DNA of 64,000 nt from Thioalkalivibrio sulfidiphilus (lineage in GTDB: Bacteria; Pseudomonadota; Gammaproteobacteria; Ectothiorhodospirales; Ectothiorhodospiraceae). The stretch is taken from the NCBI RefSeq assembly GCF_000377945.1, contig NZ_KB898937.1:1-64000 (forward strand), given 5' to 3'. Under the pieces are notes generated by a model that searched no databases, was not told the DNA's origin, and was given only the letters and a program-made list of their open reading frames with translations. This document shows positions 43,599 to 52,643 of the stretch, one piece after another (positions within the stretch are counted from its first letter, which is position 1; every line of letters begins with the position of its first letter). Both the position numbers and the translations under genes were made by a program.

Positions 43599-44083
43599 AT
43601 GTATGTTCCACGAGTCTGGGCAAGAGACACACGTAGCGCGACGCTCCGGGACGGCCGCACTGTTCCCGTCTCCGCCTGGGGATGGGGTGATGATCAGATC
43701 AGCGCACAGGCCATGGCCTCTGAGCGTCTACGCAGGGCATTGCACCGCATCCACAGACACAAGCCCGTCCCTCACAGCTATGACTACGAAGGCCTCCCTC
43801 TGCACGACTCTGCCGTTCCCAGAAATGCTTTCGTGCGCGTCTCACACCCAAGCCATGGCGGGCTGGCGTCAGCAGACCGCCTTGGGACTATCCTCGTCTG
43901 GAGCGTGACGACCAACACGCGTTCTCAGCCTGGCTGCGCGACTATGAGCAGGCCTCCACACGCTTTGCCACCTGCCGCTACCTCGAGACCATCGGCAATG
44001 GCCGGCCCAGCGGGGAAACTCGGCGATTACAGGAACTGCACGACCGGGTAACGAAATCCCAGGAACCCTTACCGCTCGCCTGA
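43599..44083 (+). pseudogene. Hypothetical protein gene with internal deletion/frameshift
   Basis: An N-terminal part (MYVPRVWARDTRSATLRDGRTVPVSAWGWGDD... about 70 codons) runs in one frame. The C-terminal part (FRARLTPKPWRAGVSRPP...AWLRDYEQASTRFATCRYLETIGNGRPSG...) continues in another frame to TGA at 44081. The two halves look like the ends of a larger conserved protein of unknown function, with the middle missing near 43805-43825. Assignment of both halves to one family is from pattern memory. Confidence 0.6.
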
Positions 44084-44142
44084 ACCCCGGATATCCGATC
44101 TCTGCGGATCAGGCTCCATCACATCTGAGGAAATCGCGCCCC

Positions 44143-44784
44143 ATGCATGGCCCCAGCCCATTGACAACCCACCCCATGGAAGGCTTCCCCCAGGTGTGCT
44201 TCATCAAGAACACCGTCAGCAACCCGAACATCATCATCGGGGACTACACCTACTACGATGACCCCGACGGCTCGGAGAATTTCGAGCGCAACGTCCTTTA
44301 CCACTTCCCCTTTGTCGGCGACAAACTGATCATCGGGCGGTTCTGCGCCATCGCACGGGGCGTGAAGTTCATCATGAACGGCGCCAATCACAAGCTCTCC
44401 GGGATCTCCACCTACCCGTTCCAGATCTTCGCCAACGGCTGGGAATCATTCGCGCCCGCCGAGGATGAGTTTCCCTACAAGGGTGACACGGTGATCGGCA
44501 ACGATGTCTGGATCGGCTATGACGCGCTGATCATGCCCGGCGTTCATGTCGGCAACGGCGCGGTGATCTCGGCCCGCTCCGTGGTGACGAAGGACGTGCC
44601 CGCCTACAGCATCGTCGGCGGCAACCCGGCCAAGGTGATCCGCCAGCGTTTCACGGACGCGGAGATCGAATCCCTGGAGGCCATCGCCTGGTGGGACTGG
44701 CCAGTGGAGAAGATCACCCGGCATCTGGCGCAGATCATGGCGGGCGATGTGCATGCGCTGCTCGCTTGCGCTGATGACAGCTGA
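44143..44784 (+). CDS. CatB/Vat-type xenobiotic acyltransferase
   Basis: 213 residues with left-handed beta-helix hexapeptide repeats (VIGNDVWIGYDALIMPGVHVGNGAVISARSVVTKDVP) and the catalytic-His segment MNGANHKLSG, then the family's STYPFQIF. Members acetylate chloramphenicol or streptogramins, but most chromosomal homologues have no proven drug substrate. CatB genes are frequent integron cassettes. A start at 44176 is also possible. Confidence 0.88.
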   Translation: MHGPSPLTTHPMEGFPQVCFIKNTVSNPNIIIGDYTYYDDPDGSENFERNVLYHFPFVGDKLIIGRFCAIARGVKFIMNGANHKLSGISTYPFQIFANGWESFAPAEDEFPYKGDTVIGNDVWIGYDALIMPGVHVGNGAVISARSVVTKDVPAYSIVGGNPAKVIRQRFTDAEIESLEAIAWWDWPVEKITRHLAQIMAGDVHALLACADDS

Positions 44785-44799
44785 AGACAAGACTATATC

Positions 44800-44880
44800 C
44801 TCTCACGGGGACACGGAGACACGGGGAGAAAACAGAATCAAGACAAGATTTTCCTCCGTGTCTCCGTGCCCCCGTGAGAG
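44800..44880. repeat. Octad inverted repeat (CACGGAGN family)
   Basis: Arms 44800-44832 and 44849-44880 are near-perfect complements with a 16-nt loop, built from CACGGGGA, CACGGAGA, CACGGGGA 8-bp units. Confidence 0.88.
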
Positions 44881-44956
44881 AACATGTTTTCGCCCTTCTT
44901 AAAGTCAAAGCAGACCTACAAACCCTCCTGAAACATCACTGACAGCGCACCCAACT

Positions 44957-45748
44957 ATGCCGGCATCTATCCTTTATCTCCCCCATGGCGGTGGACCGCT
45001 GCCACTCATGGATGATCCCGGCCATGCGCAACTGACCGCGTTCCTGCGCCACATCCCGGAACGGCTCGGCAGGCCGGACGCCATCCTGGTGATCAGCGCC
45101 CATTGGGAAGCGGATATTCCGACCGTGACTTCTGGCGCCCATCCTGCACTGATCTACGACTACTACGGCTTCCCGGAGGAAACCTACCAGATCCAGTACC
45201 CGGCTCCGGGCGATCCCGTCCTGGCGGATCGCGTATGCGCGTTGCTTTCTGACCACGGCATCGATTGTCGCCAGGACGGTGAACGGGGCTTCGATCACGG
45301 CCTGTTCATCCCCCTCATGCTCATGTACCCGGAGGCGGATATCCCCTGCATCCAGCTTTCCCTGGTCAAGGGCCTGGACCCCGCCGCCCACATCGCACTG
45401 GGCAGGGCGCTCTCGTCCCTGCTGCATTCAAACCTGCTGGTGGTGGGCTCGGGGCTGTCCTTCCACAACATGCGTGCACTGATGGATCCAGGCTTCGGTG
45501 ACAAGCACGATGAGCATGCCTTTCACGACTGGCTCGTGGAGACCTGCACCGCACCGGGCCTGTCGGGCGACGAACGTGTACAGCGCCTGGTCAATTGGTC
45601 ACAGGCGCCGGGTGCGCGGTTCTGCCATCCCCGTGAGGAGCACCTGCTGCCGCTTCACGTGTGCCATGGGATGGCGGCGGCCCGGCCAGCGGAGATGGTG
45701 TTCGACGGGGAGGTCATGGGGCGACGTACGGTGAGTTTGCTTTGGTGA
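44957..45748 (+). CDS. LigB-type extradiol dioxygenase (DODA/YgiD family)
   Basis: 263 residues of the class III ring-cleavage family: SILYLPHGGGPLPLMDD, VISAHWEADIPTV, ERGFDHGLFIPLMLMYPEADIP and ARFCHPREEHLLPLHV hold the metal-binding His and Glu. Homologues open catechol-type rings, such as DOPA. Substrate here unknown. Confidence 0.9.
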   Translation: MPASILYLPHGGGPLPLMDDPGHAQLTAFLRHIPERLGRPDAILVISAHWEADIPTVTSGAHPALIYDYYGFPEETYQIQYPAPGDPVLADRVCALLSDHGIDCRQDGERGFDHGLFIPLMLMYPEADIPCIQLSLVKGLDPAAHIALGRALSSLLHSNLLVVGSGLSFHNMRALMDPGFGDKHDEHAFHDWLVETCTAPGLSGDERVQRLVNWSQAPGARFCHPREEHLLPLHVCHGMAAARPAEMVFDGEVMGRRTVSLLW

Positions 45749-45772
45749 CCCGCCCGGCTTGAATCGCTGTAA

Positions 45773-45790
45773 GTATCACTTTAGTATCAC
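45773..45790. promoter_or_regulatory. Direct-repeat operator upstream of phd-relE type module
   Basis: GTATCAC-TTTA-GTATCAC: two identical 7-bp repeats, 11 bp apart, ending 3 bp before the antitoxin ATG. Position fits autorepression by the Phd-like antitoxin. Confidence 0.5.
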
Positions 45791-45793
45791 ATC

Positions 45794-46051
45794 ATGCGCA
45801 CCGAACTCGTCACCACCCTCAAACGCAGGGCCACCGAACTGCTCAATGAGCTTGAGCAGAGCAAGGAGCCTATCCTCATTACGCAACATGGGGTGCCCAG
45901 CGCATACCTGGTGGATGTTCAAAGCTACGAAGCCTTACAGCGCAGGATGCATCTGCTGGAAGGTATCGCACGGGGCGAGATGGCGGTCGAAGATGGGCGC
46001 ACCGTGACCCAGACACAGGCAAGGAAGCGCATGGCCCGATGGCTGAAGTGA
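45794..46051 (+). CDS. Phd/YefM-family antitoxin
   Basis: 85 residues: LVTTLKRRATELLNELEQSKEPILITQHGVPSAYLVDVQSYEALQ is the Phd/YefM DNA-binding fold, with a disordered toxin-binding tail. Overlaps the toxin gene by 13 bp. Confidence 0.92.
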   Translation: MRTELVTTLKRRATELLNELEQSKEPILITQHGVPSAYLVDVQSYEALQRRMHLLEGIARGEMAVEDGRTVTQTQARKRMARWLK

Positions 46052-46347
46052 TCTGGACTGAACCCGCCCTCAGTGACCTGGATGCGATCGCGGACTACAT
46101 CGCCCTCGATAATCCCGAGGCGGCCAGGACTCTCGTACGCAAGGTCTTCGATCATATCGCCCTGCTGGCCGATCACCCGAGACTGGGCACAAAGCCGCCG
46201 GAACTGAAGGGATGGCGTTACCGCCAGATCATCGAGCCTCCTTGCCGGATCTTTTATCGACAGGACGGCGATCGCATCTTCATACTCCACGTGATGCGCG
46301 CCGAGCGTCTGCTCGATCTATCCGCGCTCACAGATCCCAACAACTGA
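46039..46347 (+). CDS. RelE/ParE-family toxin
   Basis: 102 residues: AEVIWTEPALSDLDAIADYIALDNPEAARTLVRKVFDHI...LKGWRYRQIIEPPCRIFYRQDGDRIFILHVMRAERL, a complete ParE-like fold with the conserved C-terminal Arg-Tyr/Phe region. Translationally coupled to the antitoxin. Confidence 0.92.
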   Translation: MAEVIWTEPALSDLDAIADYIALDNPEAARTLVRKVFDHIALLADHPRLGTKPPELKGWRYRQIIEPPCRIFYRQDGDRIFILHVMRAERLLDLSALTDPNN

Positions 46348-46466
46348 CCGCCGCTGACTCCATGTACTTCATCCGCATCTTCCCCCTCCAGGAAATCGAG
46401 CACGCCGCCGCCCCCATTTCAAGCAAGCGTAACAACGCCACACGCCCGCACAGCCGCGCCCGCAGG

Positions 46467-46562
46467 GAGCCTCGCAAAAGCGCCAATTCGGCGTTGCGCA
46501 CCTTGCCAAGGGCTTGCCATTGGCTGCGGTGCGCGCCTTGCCTTGGCGCTTTTGCGAGGCTC
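46467..46562. repeat. 96-bp element with 20-bp perfect terminal inverted repeats
   Basis: Arms 46467-46486 and 46543-46562 (core CCTCGCAAAAGCGCCAA) are perfectly complementary. Inside, GCGCACC and GGTGCGC form further pairs. The right arm supplies GAGG before the next ATG. It may be a small mobile hairpin element. Confidence 0.75.
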
Positions 46563-46565
46563 TGA

Positions 46566-46772
46566 ATGGCAAGATATTTGTCAGACAGGACACTAGTCAA
46601 CGGCATTCGTATCCGGCTGCGCTCCGGCGCCCGCTTCGTGATCCCCGACGACCCTGAGGACGAGGAGGCCTCGTTCCTCGCCCTGCTCGGGCGCGCGCTG
46701 AAGGGCGAGATCGTGGAGATGGAGTTCTCCCGCTATCTCGGCAGCCTCGCCAAGCCCAAGAGCCTTCGCTGA
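46566..46772 (+). CDS. Small hypothetical protein
   Basis: 68 residues ([45 protein letters not shown]...), with beta-strand-like then acidic helical composition. The ribosome site GAGG comes from the adjacent inverted repeat. No family recognised; could be spurious. Confidence 0.4.
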   Translation: MARYLSDRTLVNGIRIRLRSGARFVIPDDPEDEEASFLALLGRALKGEIVEMEFSRYLGSLAKPKSLR

Positions 46773-46842
46773 GTTCTATCGCGGTTTTACCTGTCATGCT
46801 CTCTGCGGCATCCTGAAGGGACATCGTGACCCCGGATCTGCC

Positions 46843-48603
46843 ATGACCCTGCCCGTCCTGTTCACCCTCGCCCTCACCCCGGTCATCACCGTGTTCCTGT
46901 TCCTGGTGATCCTGCGCTGGCCCGCGTCCCGGGCCATGCCCCTGGCCTACGGGGTCACTGCGCTGATCGCGCTGCTGCTCTGGGGCACGGACTGGATCGT
47001 GGTGGCGGCGGCCACGGTGCACGGGGTGGTGACGGCGCTCAATATCCTGTTCATCGTGTTCGGCGCCATCCTGCTGCTCTACACCTTGCGCGAGTCCGGG
47101 GCCATCATCGCCATCCGCCGGGGCTTCATGGACATCTCCCCGGACCGGCGCGTGCAGGCCATCATCGTGGCCTGGCTGTTCGGTTCCCTGATCGAGGGGG
47201 CCTCGGGCTTCGGCACCCCGGCGGCCATCGCCGCGCCCCTGCTGGTGGCCATCGGCTTTCCCGCCATGGCGGCGGTGCTCTCGGCCCTGATCATCCAGTC
47301 CACGCCGGTGTCCTTCGGCGCCGTGGGCACGCCCATCCTGGTGGGGGTGAACACCGGGCTGTCCGGGCAGGCCATGGTGGAGAGCCACATCGACGTGCCC
47401 TTCTTCCCGGACTACCTCTACGAGATCGCCTTCAACGTGGCGCTCCTGCACACCCTGATCGGCTTCCTCATCCCGCTGATCATGATCGGCATGTTGACCC
47501 GCTTCTTCGGCGCCAGTCGCTCGTTCCGCGAGGGGCTGGCCGCCTGGCCCTTCGCCCTGTTCGCCGCCGCCGCCTTCACCCTGCCGTATCTCGCCGTGGC
47601 CGCCTGGCTGGGGCCGGAGTTTCCCTCCCTGGTGGGCGGCCTGATCGGACTCATGATCGTGGTGCCGGCGGCGAAACGCGGCTTCCTGGTGCCGAAGCAG
47701 GTGTTCGATTTCGAACCCCGTGCCCGCTGGCAGCCGGAGTGGGTGAGCGCGCTGCAGGACCTGCCGGACCCGGTGCGAAACGGCGCACCCGTGACCCTGA
47801 TCCAGGCCTGGATCCCCTACCTGCTGGTGGCGGTGCTGCTGGTGATCACCCGGGCCGTGGAGCCGGTGAGCGAACTGCTGCGCTCATCCGCGCTCACCCT
47901 GTCCTGGCCCAACATCTTCGGCACCAGCGTGAGCACCTCGTCGCAGCCCCTGTATTTGCCGGGCTTCGTGCTGCTGGTGGTCTCGCTGCTGACCTACGCC
48001 CTGCACCGCATGGACCGGGAGCCGGGCGCCTATGCCCGGGCCTGGCGCCAGTCGGGGCGCACGATCCTCTCCGCCAGCGCGGCGCTGCTGTTCGCCGTGC
48101 CCATGGTGCAGGTGTTCATCCAGTCCGGGCAGGCCTCGCCCTATGCCAGCATGCCCCTGGTGCTGGCGGAAGGGGTGTCCCTGGCCTCGGGGGAATTCTG
48201 GCCGCTGTTCTCGCCGCTGATCGGGGCGCTCGGCGCCTTCGTGGCCGGCTCCAACACCATCAGCAACATGATGTTCGCCCTGTTCCAGTTCGCCACCGCC
48301 GAGAGCATCGGCCTGGACGCCCGGGGCGCGGCGGTGGTGGTGGCCCTGCAGGCCGTCGGCGGCGCGGCGGGCAACATGATCTGCGTGCACAACGTGGTGG
48401 CGGCCTCGGCCACCGTGGGCCTGATCGGGCGCGAGGGGGACCTGATCCGCAAGGCACTGATCCCCATGGGCTACTACGTGCTGGCGGCGGGACCCCTGGG
48501 CATGGCGCTGATCAGCGGCGGACTCAATGGCTGGTACGCGGTGTGGCTGGCGGTGATGGTGGTCATGCTGGTGCTAATGCGCTTCAACCGGGCGCGTCGC
48601 TGA
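46843..48603 (+). CDS. lctP: L-lactate permease (LctP/LldP family)
   Basis: 586 residues, about 13 helices. [25 protein letters not shown] and [20 protein letters not shown] are family signatures. Imports lactate by proton symport, supplying LutABC encoded at 38.3-41.3 kb. The 3' end overlaps the convergent GGDEF-EAL gene by 20 bp. Confidence 0.94.
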   Translation: MTLPVLFTLALTPVITVFLFLVILRWPASRAMPLAYGVTALIALLLWGTDWIVVAAATVHGVVTALNILFIVFGAILLLYTLRESGAIIAIRRGFMDISPDRRVQAIIVAWLFGSLIEGASGFGTPAAIAAPLLVAIGFPAMAAVLSALIIQSTPVSFGAVGTPILVGVNTGLSGQAMVESHIDVPFFPDYLYEIAFNVALLHTLIGFLIPLIMIGMLTRFFGASRSFREGLAAWPFALFAAAAFTLPYLAVAAWLGPEFPSLVGGLIGLMIVVPAAKRGFLVPKQVFDFEPRARWQPEWVSALQDLPDPVRNGAPVTLIQAWIPYLLVAVLLVITRAVEPVSELLRSSALTLSWPNIFGTSVSTSSQPLYLPGFVLLVVSLLTYALHRMDREPGAYARAWRQSGRTILSASAALLFAVPMVQVFIQSGQASPYASMPLVLAEGVSLASGEFWPLFSPLIGALGAFVAGSNTISNMMFALFQFATAESIGLDARGAAVVVALQAVGGAAGNMICVHNVVAASATVGLIGREGDLIRKALIPMGYYVLAAGPLGMALISGGLNGWYAVWLAVMVVMLVLMRFNRARR

Positions 48604-50467
48604 TCGGCACCAGGCGCAGACGGTGCCCGCCGGCCAGCCAGTCCAGGAAGTCATCGGCGGGCATGGGCCTGGCCAGGTAATAACCCTGCAGCAGCCGGCA
48701 GCCCATGCCCAGCAGGGTGGCGCGCTGCTCGGCAGTCTCCACGCCCTCCGCCACGCATTCCACGAACAGGGTGGAGGCGATCTGGATCAGGGAGCCCACC
48801 AGGGCGCGTTCGCCCGGATCCTCCATGGCGGCGACGAAACCCCGGTCGATCTTGATGGCCTGGATGTGCAGGCGGCGCAGGTAGGCGATGGAGGCGTAGC
48901 CGGTGCCGAAGTCGTCCAGCACGAAGCGCACGCCCAGCTCCGCCAGTTCCTCGATGAGCCGGCCCACCTTGTCGAAGTCGTTGATGACCGTGCTCTCCAC
49001 GATCTCGATCTTGAGCCGTGACGGGTCGCAGTCGGGATGCTCGCGCAGCATCTCCCGCAGGCGCGAGGCGAAGCCGTGGCCTTCCAGTTCATGGCCGTCC
49101 ACGTTCACGCTCAGCCACAGCCCCAGGCCGCGCCGCTCCCAGTCCGCCAGCGTCGCCACCGCATGGCGCAGCACCCAGGCGCCCAGGCGGGCGCTGACCG
49201 CGGTGCCCTCGATCTGGGGCAGGAAATGCCCCGGCCCCATCAGGCCCTGCTCGGGATGCGCCCAGCGCACCAGGGCCTCGGCACCCACCGCCCGGCCGGT
49301 CTGGGCATCCACCACCGGCTGGAACACCAGCCGGAACTCGCCCTCCTCCAGACCCCGGCGCACCTCCAGCTCGATGCGCTGGCGGTCGTGGATGCGCCGG
49401 TGCAAGCGGGCGTCAAAGTAACCGTAGCGCTGGCCGCCGGTCTTCTTGACCTCGTACATGGCGGCGTCGGCATGACTCAGCAGGGCCTCGGGCGCGGCAT
49501 CGTCGAAGGGATAGACCGTGATGCCCACGCTGGCGGTGATGCGCAGCGCCAGGTTGCCGCCCATGCCGACGCCGAAATTGAGCGCCGTGACCAGGCGTGC
49601 CGCCACGTGCTCGATCTCCACCACGCTGGCGCAGTTCTCCACCAGCACCACGAACTCGTCGCCGCCCAGCCGCGCCACCATGTCGGAGCGGCGCACCACG
49701 TCCCGCAGACGCCGGGCCACGTCCTGCAGCAGCCGATCGCCCACCTGGTGTCCGAGTCGGTCGTTGACCTGCTTGAAACCGTCCAGGTCCATCACCATCA
49801 CCGCCGTGAGACGCTCCGCCTGGCGTGACTGGTACAGGGCATGCTCCAGGCGCGCGAACAGCTTGCTGCGGTTGGGCAGACCGGTGAGGGCGTCATAGAG
49901 GGCGCGGGTCTCCAACTCCTGCTCCAGACGCAGGCGATGGAAGGCGGTACCGATGAGCCCGGCCAGGACCTCCACCACCGCCACGCGCCGGCGTTCAAGC
50001 GATTCGGGCGCGCGATGGCTGAACCAGGAGATGGCCAGCACACCCACCGGCATATCGCCGGCGAACACCGGCACCACCAGGTTGGACTTGAGACCCGCGG
50101 CCACGTACTCGGGCATGGCCTGGTCACTGGCGGCATAGTCCTGGCAGAACACCGGCCGGCCGCTGCGCAACGCCTGACCCGAAGTGCCCAGGTGCGCGGG
50201 AAAGCGGTGATTGCGGTATCGGGCCTCGTACTGTGGCGGCAGGCCGATGAAAAACCGGTACTGCAGGTACTCTGCGCCGTCGAGCACGATCATGGCGGCG
50301 CCGTCGGCGCCCAGCAGGTCCGCCGCCGCCCGGGCGGCGCGCTCGAAGAACACCGAGAAATCCAGCTGGCGCGACAGTTCGCCCAGGGTGCCGATGAGCT
50401 GGTCGAACAGGCGGTCCGGGGACTCGCCCGCACCGTCATCGGACGCGCTGGGGTGTGAATGCACCAT
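48584..50467 (-). CDS. GAF-GGDEF-EAL c-di-GMP enzyme
   Basis: 627 residues, no membrane segment. GAF domain (about 20-170), GGDEF domain with intact [17 protein letters not shown] domain with [13 protein letters not shown] and [13 protein letters not shown]. Both active sites look complete, so it may be bifunctional and controlled by the GAF ligand. ATG at 50467 with GAGAGG upstream; earlier in-frame starts to 50530 would approach the nei stop. Confidence 0.9.
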   Translation of the reverse strand: MVHSHPSASDDGAGESPDRLFDQLIGTLGELSRQLDFSVFFERAARAAADLLGADGAAMIVLDGAEYLQYRFFIGLPPQYEARYRNHRFPAHLGTSGQALRSGRPVFCQDYAASDQAMPEYVAAGLKSNLVVPVFAGDMPVGVLAISWFSHRAPESLERRRVAVVEVLAGLIGTAFHRLRLEQELETRALYDALTGLPNRSKLFARLEHALYQSRQAERLTAVMVMDLDGFKQVNDRLGHQVGDRLLQDVARRLRDVVRRSDMVARLGGDEFVVLVENCASVVEIEHVAARLVTALNFGVGMGGNLALRITASVGITVYPFDDAAPEALLSHADAAMYEVKKTGGQRYGYFDARLHRRIHDRQRIELEVRRGLEEGEFRLVFQPVVDAQTGRAVGAEALVRWAHPEQGLMGPGHFLPQIEGTAVSARLGAWVLRHAVATLADWERRGLGLWLSVNVDGHELEGHGFASRLREMLREHPDCDPSRLKIEIVESTVINDFDKVGRLIEELAELGVRFVLDDFGTGYASIAYLRRLHIQAIKIDRGFVAAMEDPGERALVGSLIQIASTLFVECVAEGVETAEQRATLLGMGCRLLQGYYLARPMPADDFLDWLAGGHRLRLVPISDAPG

Positions 50468-50516
50468 GATGGGGCCTCTCGGCGAGGATACGGACGCCAT
50501 GGAGGGACGCAGCAAG

Positions 50517-51329
50517 TTACATGCCCGCATTCCCCTGACAATTCGGGCACCAGTAGGTGCCGCGCTGATCCCGGCCCAGCCGGGCATAGTGGATCGCAGA
50601 TCCGCACTTCAGGCAGGGCGCATCCCGGCGACCGTAGACCCAGAGGTGGCCGCGTCCGTCCGACTCGAAGCGGGTGGTGCGCGGGCCGTAGCCGAGATTG
50701 CGGGAGAGCAGATCCCGGGCCAGGGCATAGGCCGCGACCAGGGTCTCGTCGCTCACCGCCTCGAGCGGCGTCAGGGGCGCGAGCCCGAGCAGGAACAGCA
50801 GCTCGGATTTGTAGACGTTGCCGATCCCGGACGCGATGCGCTGGTCCAGCAGCACGTCCACCAGGGGCGCCTCACCGGGCAGTATCTCCCGGGCACGGGC
50901 GGGCAGGGCCGCCAGGTCCACCTCGGCGCCGAGCAGGTCGGGACCCAGGCGGGCCATCAGCCCTTGGCGCCGCACGCCCGTGGCGGACATCACCTCCACC
51001 TCCCGGGCATTGAAGCACACGAACACTGCGCCATCGGTCTGAAGCACCACCCAGGCCTGGCGGGCGGGCTTGCGCCAGGCCTCCCCCGGCGCGTACTGGT
51101 GCCAGCCGCCCCACAGGCCAAGATGGGTGCGCAGCACCTGTGCGACGCCCTCCTCGTCGGCGAAGCGGATCAGCAGGTGCTTGCCCTCGGCGGTCACGGA
51201 CTCGACACGGCCCCCAGGCAGTGGGGTGCGCGGCGGCACGCCCCGCAGGTGGGTCAGCCGGATGGTCTGCCCCTGCAACCGGAGTTGCAGGGCCTTGGCC
51301 AGCTTGTGGAGGGTATCGCCTTCGGGCAT
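50517..51329 (-). CDS. nei: Fpg/Nei-family DNA glycosylase (endonuclease VIII-like)
   Basis: 270 residues starting M-P-E-G-D-T, with catalytic P2 and E3 after Met removal, GNVYKSELLF helix-two-turn-helix and a C-terminal zinc finger (CLKCG...CPNC). It removes oxidised pyrimidines and cuts the abasic site. The long in-frame extension to 51461 reads through a REP-like repeat and cannot be used because the N-terminal Pro is catalytic. Confidence 0.92.
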   Translation of the reverse strand: MPEGDTLHKLAKALQLRLQGQTIRLTHLRGVPPRTPLPGGRVESVTAEGKHLLIRFADEEGVAQVLRTHLGLWGGWHQYAPGEAWRKPARQAWVVLQTDGAVFVCFNAREVEVMSATGVRRQGLMARLGPDLLGAEVDLAALPARAREILPGEAPLVDVLLDQRIASGIGNVYKSELLFLLGLAPLTPLEAVSDETLVAAYALARDLLSRNLGYGPRTTRFESDGRGHLWVYGRRDAPCLKCGSAIHYARLGRDQRGTYWCPNCQGNAGM

Positions 51330-51375
51330 GGCATCAGTGTGCCCCGCGGCCGGAGAACTGCAAGCCCATGGGCAG

Positions 51376-51454
51376 GTAGGCCGGATACGGCGCAGCCGCA
51401 TCCGGCACATCTGAGTTTCAGGCGGGGCGGATGCGCTGCGCTTATCCGCTCTAC
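51376..51454. repeat. BIME-like pair of REP elements
   Basis: 51376-51407 reads GTAGGCCGGATACGG...CCGCATCCGGCA and 51427-51454 reads GCGGATGCGCTGCG...TTATCCGCTCTAC in inverted orientation. Both resemble enterobacterial REP palindromes. They fill the nei-CHAD gap. Confidence 0.75.
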
Positions 51455-51461
51455 GTGTCAC

Positions 51462-52511
51462 TCAGTCGCCGGGATAGGTCTCGGGGTTTGGAGGGGCATC
51501 CGCATCCGCCTCGGCATCGCTCTCGTCTGCCGGCGCCACCAGGCGGCGCAGCTGCTCCGCTGCCACCTGCAGATGCGCCAGGAACCGGGTGAGATCCCCC
51601 TCGCCCATGCGCCCCAGCAGCCGGTTGATCAGGTCCTGCTCCCGCTCCTGCAGGTCACGGGCGAGGCTCACCAGGCCCGGGCGCTCATCGCTGCGCCGGG
51701 CGGCCTCCACCTGGGGGTCGTCGTGGGGCAGGCGCAGGCTCAGTTCGATGAGCCGCTTCATGCGCGCGGCGCCGGCCTCCTCGGCCGCCTGGGACAGCTC
51801 CGCGCCCAGCACCTGGGTGTCGTGGATCTCGCCCATGATGTCCTGCAGGGCCTTCAGCTCCCTGACCAGCTCCTTGCCGTTGTCCAGCTCCGGGGCCAGG
51901 GGCTCCAGCAGGTAGCGCAGGCGCTTGGCGGTGATGCGCGCCTGGTGGATCTCGTCCTCGTCTGCCTGGCCATGCACCTGTTCCAGGTGGGCGCGGAATT
52001 CCTCGCCGGTCTCGAGCAGCAGGTCCGCCGCCACCTCACCCAGAGGCGGGGAACTGTCGTCGTAATCCAGGGCCAGCCGGGTGGCGATGCGTTCGCGCAG
52101 GCGCTCGAAGCGCCCGGGCAGGTGCTCGCGGATGTCCTGGTATTCCTCGTCCAGGCGCGCCTCCAGGCGGCGGATGATCCACATGTAGCCGGGGCGCTCG
52201 TGGGAACGGGCCTGGCCGCGCTGGTCGTTGAGCCAGGCCAGCTGCACCTCCGTGTCCCGGGCGATACCCGTGCCCGAGGCCAGGTCCTTCACCCGGCGAC
52301 GCAGCTTCTTGGGCAGGCAGTCGCGGATGTAGGGCTTGTAGGCGCGGGTCAGGCTGCGCAGGCGCCGCAGGGCGACCCGGAAGTCGTGCAGGGCCTCGGT
52401 GTCGGCGGGATCCTCGAGCCGACGGCAGGCGGCCGCGGCGGCCTCGAGATGGACGCTGGCCAAGTGTCGGACCGCGCGGGTCACCGGCTGGGTTGCCAGG
52501 GGGGCAGTCAT
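51462..52511 (-). CDS. CHAD-domain protein
   Basis: 349 residues of Arg/His-rich helical bundle. Conserved LHDFRVALRRLRSLTRAY and IHQARITAKRLRYLLE motifs provide the basic surface that in CHAD proteins binds inorganic polyphosphate. ATG at 52511; divergent from the pyruvate-kinase-like gene across 132 bp that contain a Pho-box-like site, which fits a phosphate-related role. Confidence 0.9.
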   Translation of the reverse strand: MTAPLATQPVTRAVRHLASVHLEAAAAACRRLEDPADTEALHDFRVALRRLRSLTRAYKPYIRDCLPKKLRRRVKDLASGTGIARDTEVQLAWLNDQRGQARSHERPGYMWIIRRLEARLDEEYQDIREHLPGRFERLRERIATRLALDYDDSSPPLGEVAADLLLETGEEFRAHLEQVHGQADEDEIHQARITAKRLRYLLEPLAPELDNGKELVRELKALQDIMGEIHDTQVLGAELSQAAEEAGAARMKRLIELSLRLPHDDPQVEAARRSDERPGLVSLARDLQEREQDLINRLLGRMGEGDLTRFLAHLQVAAEQLRRLVAPADESDAEADADAPPNPETYPGD

Positions 52512-52601
52512 GGTGCATTTCGGGATCGGGTCATCATCGCGTGACATTAACGTCACGGCCAGGACCTGGCAACCAACAAAATGATGACAACGTGCCGCGA
52601 T

Positions 52602-52635
52602 CTGTCACAAAAGCGTCATCACTCCGTGGTATCCA
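52602..52635 (+). promoter_or_regulatory. Pho-box-like site with -10 element
   Basis: CTGTCAC-AAAA-GCGTCAT (52602-52619) fits the PhoB direct-repeat consensus CTGTCAT-N4-CTGTCAT at 11 of 14 positions. TATCCA follows after 10 bp (52630-52635), the spacing seen in PhoB-activated promoters. Start of transcription would be close to the ATG at 52644, so the mRNA may be almost leaderless. Confidence 0.5.
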
Positions 52636-52643
52636 CTCAGGCC

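Noticed and set aside
41257-46842. Prophage or integrative conjugative element
   Set aside because: No integrase, structural, conjugation or replication gene is present, and no flanking direct repeats with a tRNA gene.
52581-52643. Earlier start for the pyruvate-kinase-like gene at 52581
   Set aside because: It would place the Pho-box-like site inside the coding region and has no ribosome site; the ATG at 52644 is preferred.
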